A DNA stretch of 15,445 nucleotides from JAQGMV01 sp046597455 (lineage in GTDB: Bacteria; Pseudomonadota; Gammaproteobacteria; Burkholderiales; SG8-41): positions 1 to 15,445 of the forward strand of contig JBKJKJ010000149.1 in NCBI GenBank assembly GCA_046597455.1, in the 5' to 3' direction. The notes beneath the pieces were generated by a model, which had not been told where the DNA came from, did not search any database, and was given only the letters and a program-made list of their open reading frames with translations. Each line of letters starts with the position of its first letter. Position 1 is the stretch's first letter. The position numbers and the translations under genes are program-made. Below are positions 13,270-15,445 of this stretch, one piece after another.

Positions 13270-14627
13270 GCCATCAGCAGCGGGCGCAGCTTGCGCACGT
13301 CACCGACCTTTTCAATGGCCCAGACCGTTTCGATCAGGCGCTCGGCGCGCCGCGCGCCGATCACCGGCACCAGCAGATCGCGGCTTTTCGCCGCCACCTG
13401 CTCGCGCGTCATCGGCCTGGCCGCCGTGCCCAGGACCGCCTTGGTGTGATGACGCACGCGCTTGCCGCCGCGCGTCTCGATCTCGACGATCGCCTGGGTC
13501 GTTTTGGTGCGGCCCAGCGCGGCACTGCCCTGTAGCTCGATTCGCTCGCGCATTTTGAGTACGGCAGGATCTTCGACACGCTTTTCGTCATGCGCTGAAG
13601 CGAACGTGATCTCCCCGTCGAGCAGCATGATCGCAACAAGGTGCTGGATGTTGATGCTCGCCATCTTGCGCTGGTTGACGGTGCGCGCGCCCTGGTCGTC
13701 GATGGTGATGGTCACGCGCTCGACATCTTCGGCGGTGAGGGTGTGGCGCTCGATAAGATTCGAGACGGCATCGAGCGGTGCCTGGATCGGATACCCGACC
13801 GCCCAGCGCTTGATCGAGGTGTTTTCGATCTCGTAGACACGTCCGAGATTCGCGACGAGCTTTTTCGGCTCGATGAACTCGCGGAAAGCCTGGAAAAATC
13901 CGCGCTCGCCTTCGAGCGTGTCGTCGACCCCGGTGAAACCCATGTCGGCCATGATCGCGGCCGTGACGCCGTTACGCGCCGGCATGCCGCCGAAGTGAAA
14001 CGCTTTCTGCACGTGCTCGACATCGCGCGCCCAGCACGACAGGCCGGAGAGCTGCTGGAAGGTGTACGAGAGCACGTTGCGCACGCCCGCGGCGTCGAGA
14101 CCTGCAAGCGCCCCGGCCGCCACACCCGCCCCGAGCATGCCGCCGAAGCTGTGCGTGGAATGCCCGTACGCGCGGAAATGCTCCAGACCCAGCGCCTGGG
14201 ACAGCCGCGCGCACAAGTCATAGCCGAGCACCATCGATCGCAGCAGCGCTTCGCCGCCGCTGCGGGTGCGCTCGGCCATCGCCAGCGCGGCCGGCACGAC
14301 GGCGCATCCGGGATGCACCAGCGCGAGATAGTAGGTGTCGTCGGTCTCGTCCGAGTGGCCGTGCATGCCGTTCGCGAGTGCCGCCATCGTCGCCGAGGTG
14401 AGGAGGTCGCTGCCGATCACGCACGCCTCTTCGTTTCCGCCTTGTGCGCGCGCAAACGCGATCGCCTGCCGGCCGGGAAGCAATCGCGAGCCCGAAAGCA
14501 TCGCCGCCAGTGTGTCGAGTAGATGGTGCTTCGCACGCTCCTTCACGCGGGCGGGCAGCGGCTTGCGTGGTGCGGCGGTAATGTACGAGACGAGCTGCTG
14601 CACCACCTTCGAATGGTTATTGACCAA
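13266..14627 (-). CDS. MmgE/PrpD family protein (2-methylcitrate dehydratase-like)
   Basis: This is a 453-residue cytosolic protein, the normal length for the family. The helical N-terminal domain includes the family signature ANGMHGHSDETDDT (85-98), with His and Asp residues in the proposed active site, followed by HPGCAVVPAALA (105-116) and YGHSTHSFGGMLGAG (154-168). Family members dehydrate 2-methylcitrate (PrpD), isomerise or decarboxylate itaconate precursors (Irg1/CAD) or act in iminodisuccinate breakdown, so the reaction is best described as unknown dehydratase or decarboxylase. No prpB, prpC or acnD accompanies it, so the propionate pathway is unlikely. The start codon is TTG; AGGAAGGAAG six bases before it supports this choice, and the next in-frame ATG falls deep inside the domain. 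Confidence 0.9.
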   Translation of the reverse strand: MVNNHSKVVQQLVSYITAAPRKPLPARVKERAKHHLLDTLAAMLSGSRLLPGRQAIAFARAQGGNEEACVIGSDLLTSATMAALANGMHGHSDETDDTYYLALVHPGCAVVPAALAMAERTRSGGEALLRSMVLGYDLCARLSQALGLEHFRAYGHSTHSFGGMLGAGVAAGALAGLDAAGVRNVLSYTFQQLSGLSCWARDVEHVQKAFHFGGMPARNGVTAAIMADMGFTGVDDTLEGERGFFQAFREFIEPKKLVANLGRVYEIENTSIKRWAVGYPIQAPLDAVSNLIERHTLTAEDVERVTITIDDQGARTVNQRKMASINIQHLVAIMLLDGEITFASAHDEKRVEDPAVLKMRERIELQGSAALGRTKTTQAIVEIETRGGKRVRHHTKAVLGTAARPMTREQVAAKSRDLLVPVIGARRAERLIETVWAIEKVGDVRKLRPLLMA

Positions 14628-14722
14628 CTTTGGCTTCCTTCCTGGGTTTAGCGATTTCGGAATTGCGGAACTGATGCTCGCTATTACTGAGCGGCAGTGG
14701 ATGACGTTACGATGACATTGCG

Positions 14723-14737
14723 CCGGCCCCGGGCCGG
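14723..14737. other. GC-rich perfect hairpin between the cyclase and PrpD-family genes
   Basis: CCGGCCC and GGGCCGG flank a single C. It is in the 210-bp gap downstream of the cyclase stop (14838) and lacks a T-run on either strand. It may be a weak terminator or processing structure; the rest of the gap shows nothing I can name. Confidence 0.35.
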
Positions 14738-14837
14738 ATGCGCGCGCAGCCGTGTGATGCCGAACCGCGCTGCTGATTAGCGCGCGCAGGTCCTGGCGTC
14801 CCCGGCTGTTTTCGACTGATCCGGCGCATCGCCGCCC

Positions 14838-15445
14838 TTACTTGATCGCCAGCGGATTCACCGGCGAGCCCACCGCACCGGTGATCGGCAGCGCCGGCGC
14901 GACGAACATGAACTCGTACACCTTGTCTTCGGCGCAGTCACGGGCGAGCGCCGTCAGGTGGAAAATCTCGCCGACGGTGAGCCCCATGATCGGGATCGCG
15001 ATCCAGTGCCAGGGCTGGGTGGTGTCGGGGGTTTCATTGGGGCGCACTTCGACGCCCCACGTGTCGGTCGCGACCCCGGCGATCTCTTTCTGATGAATCC
15101 AGTCGACAGTCTCGAAAGCAAGACCCGGGGCATCGCCGCCCGAATACCCGTCCCAGCTCTTGCTGGTCAGGCAGCGCTCGACATGCCCGGTGTGCACCAG
15201 CATGAAATCCCCACGGCGCACTTCGACGCCCTGCTTTTGCGCGGTGTAATCGAGGATCTCGTTGGTGATGGCAAAGCCGTCAGGCAGGAACTTCTTGCCC
15301 ATCGCACGCGCAACGTCGAGCAGCACGCCGCGGCCGATCATCTTTTCCTTGGTCTTCTCGATGCCGGCTTTCTGCGCACCGCCGCTGGTCACGTTGCGGC
15401 AGTCGTAACCGTTCCACATCGTATCTTCGTACAGGATGTGGCCCA
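14838..15445 (-). CDS. Cyclase family (kynurenine formamidase-like) metal-dependent hydrolase, C-terminal part (cut by window edge)
   Basis: About 202 residues are present. The frame stays open to base 15445 and reads GHILYEDTMWNGYDCRNV at the edge, matching a region well inside the family (PF04199), so the ATG at 15419 is internal and the true start lies to the right. IGRGVLLDVARA, LPDGFAITNEIL, FMLVHTGH and GVATDTWGVEV follow in family order. The N-terminal HxGxxxD metal motif is outside the window. Family members are metal-dependent amide, ester or lactone hydrolases, including kynurenine formamidase and isatin hydrolase. The full protein is probably about 300-340 residues. It lies 210 bp upstream of the PrpD-family gene on the same strand and may catalyse the first hydrolytic step of this gene set. 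Confidence 0.85.
   Translation of the reverse strand, partial: GHILYEDTMWNGYDCRNVTSGGAQKAGIEKTKEKMIGRGVLLDVARAMGKKFLPDGFAITNEILDYTAQKQGVEVRRGDFMLVHTGHVERCLTSKSWDGYSGGDAPGLAFETVDWIHQKEIAGVATDTWGVEVRPNETPDTTQPWHWIAIPIMGLTVGEIFHLTALARDCAEDKVYEFMFVAPALPITGAVGSPVNPLAIK

Overview
This looks like chromosomal DNA of a high-GC betaproteobacterium, probably of the Burkholderiales. That is an inference. It rests on three separate Bug/TctC periplasmic solute receptors in about 13 kb (a family greatly expanded in Bordetella, Achromobacter, Cupriavidus and relatives), on codon use strongly biased to G/C in third position, and on the families of the surrounding catabolic genes. I see no rRNA, tRNA, CRISPR array, transposase, phage structural gene or defence gene.

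Left catabolic region (1-4123). Two gene sets diverge from a 116-bp control region at 1193-1308. Leftward run a Bug receptor (212-1192) and the first 57 codons of a DUF1537/OtnK-type four-carbon acid sugar kinase (1-171). Rightward run an isopropylmalate/tartrate-dehydrogenase-like oxidative decarboxylase (1309-2397), an Asp/Glu racemase-superfamily protein starting at the next base (2398-3063), and a second Bug receptor (3131-4123). Together they suggest uptake and breakdown of a small chiral hydroxy or dicarboxylic acid. The substrate cannot be read from the sequence. The control region carries an 8-bp inverted repeat and an LTTR/GntR-like dyad.

Middle region (4124-9914). This is a looser series of genes on the + strand: a low-affinity iron permease family protein, an unrecognised four-helix membrane protein, a SAM-dependent methyltransferase, an exported protein with one FG-GAP-like calcium loop, a CurA-type NADPH-dependent enone reductase, a four-helix 'phage holin family 4' membrane protein and a small cysteine-containing lipoprotein. 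The gaps hold several palindromic dispersed elements, the most elaborate at 4681-4821 and 8699-8863.

Right catabolic region (9915-15445), all on the - strand. In transcription order it holds a cyclase-family (kynurenine-formamidase-like) hydrolase cut by the window edge, an MmgE/PrpD-family dehydratase, a third Bug receptor, an ACMSD-like metal-dependent amidohydrolase/decarboxylase, and a PEP-mutase/isocitrate-lyase superfamily enzyme resembling oxaloacetate decarboxylase. Hydrolysis, hydration/dehydration, decarboxylation and C-C cleavage around one receptor suggest a catabolic pathway for an organic acid or aromatic ring-cleavage product. The gene order is interrupted by an 8-bp tandem repeat (12179-12242) and a 363-bp gap filled with inverted dispersed repeats (10776-11138).

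No gene for the TctA/TctB membrane subunits lies in the window, so all three receptors are orphans here. I found no clearly new system. The most unusual items are the composite hairpin element at 8699-8863, the altered active-site positions in the dehydrogenase and the racemase-like protein, and the unassigned right-hand gene set.
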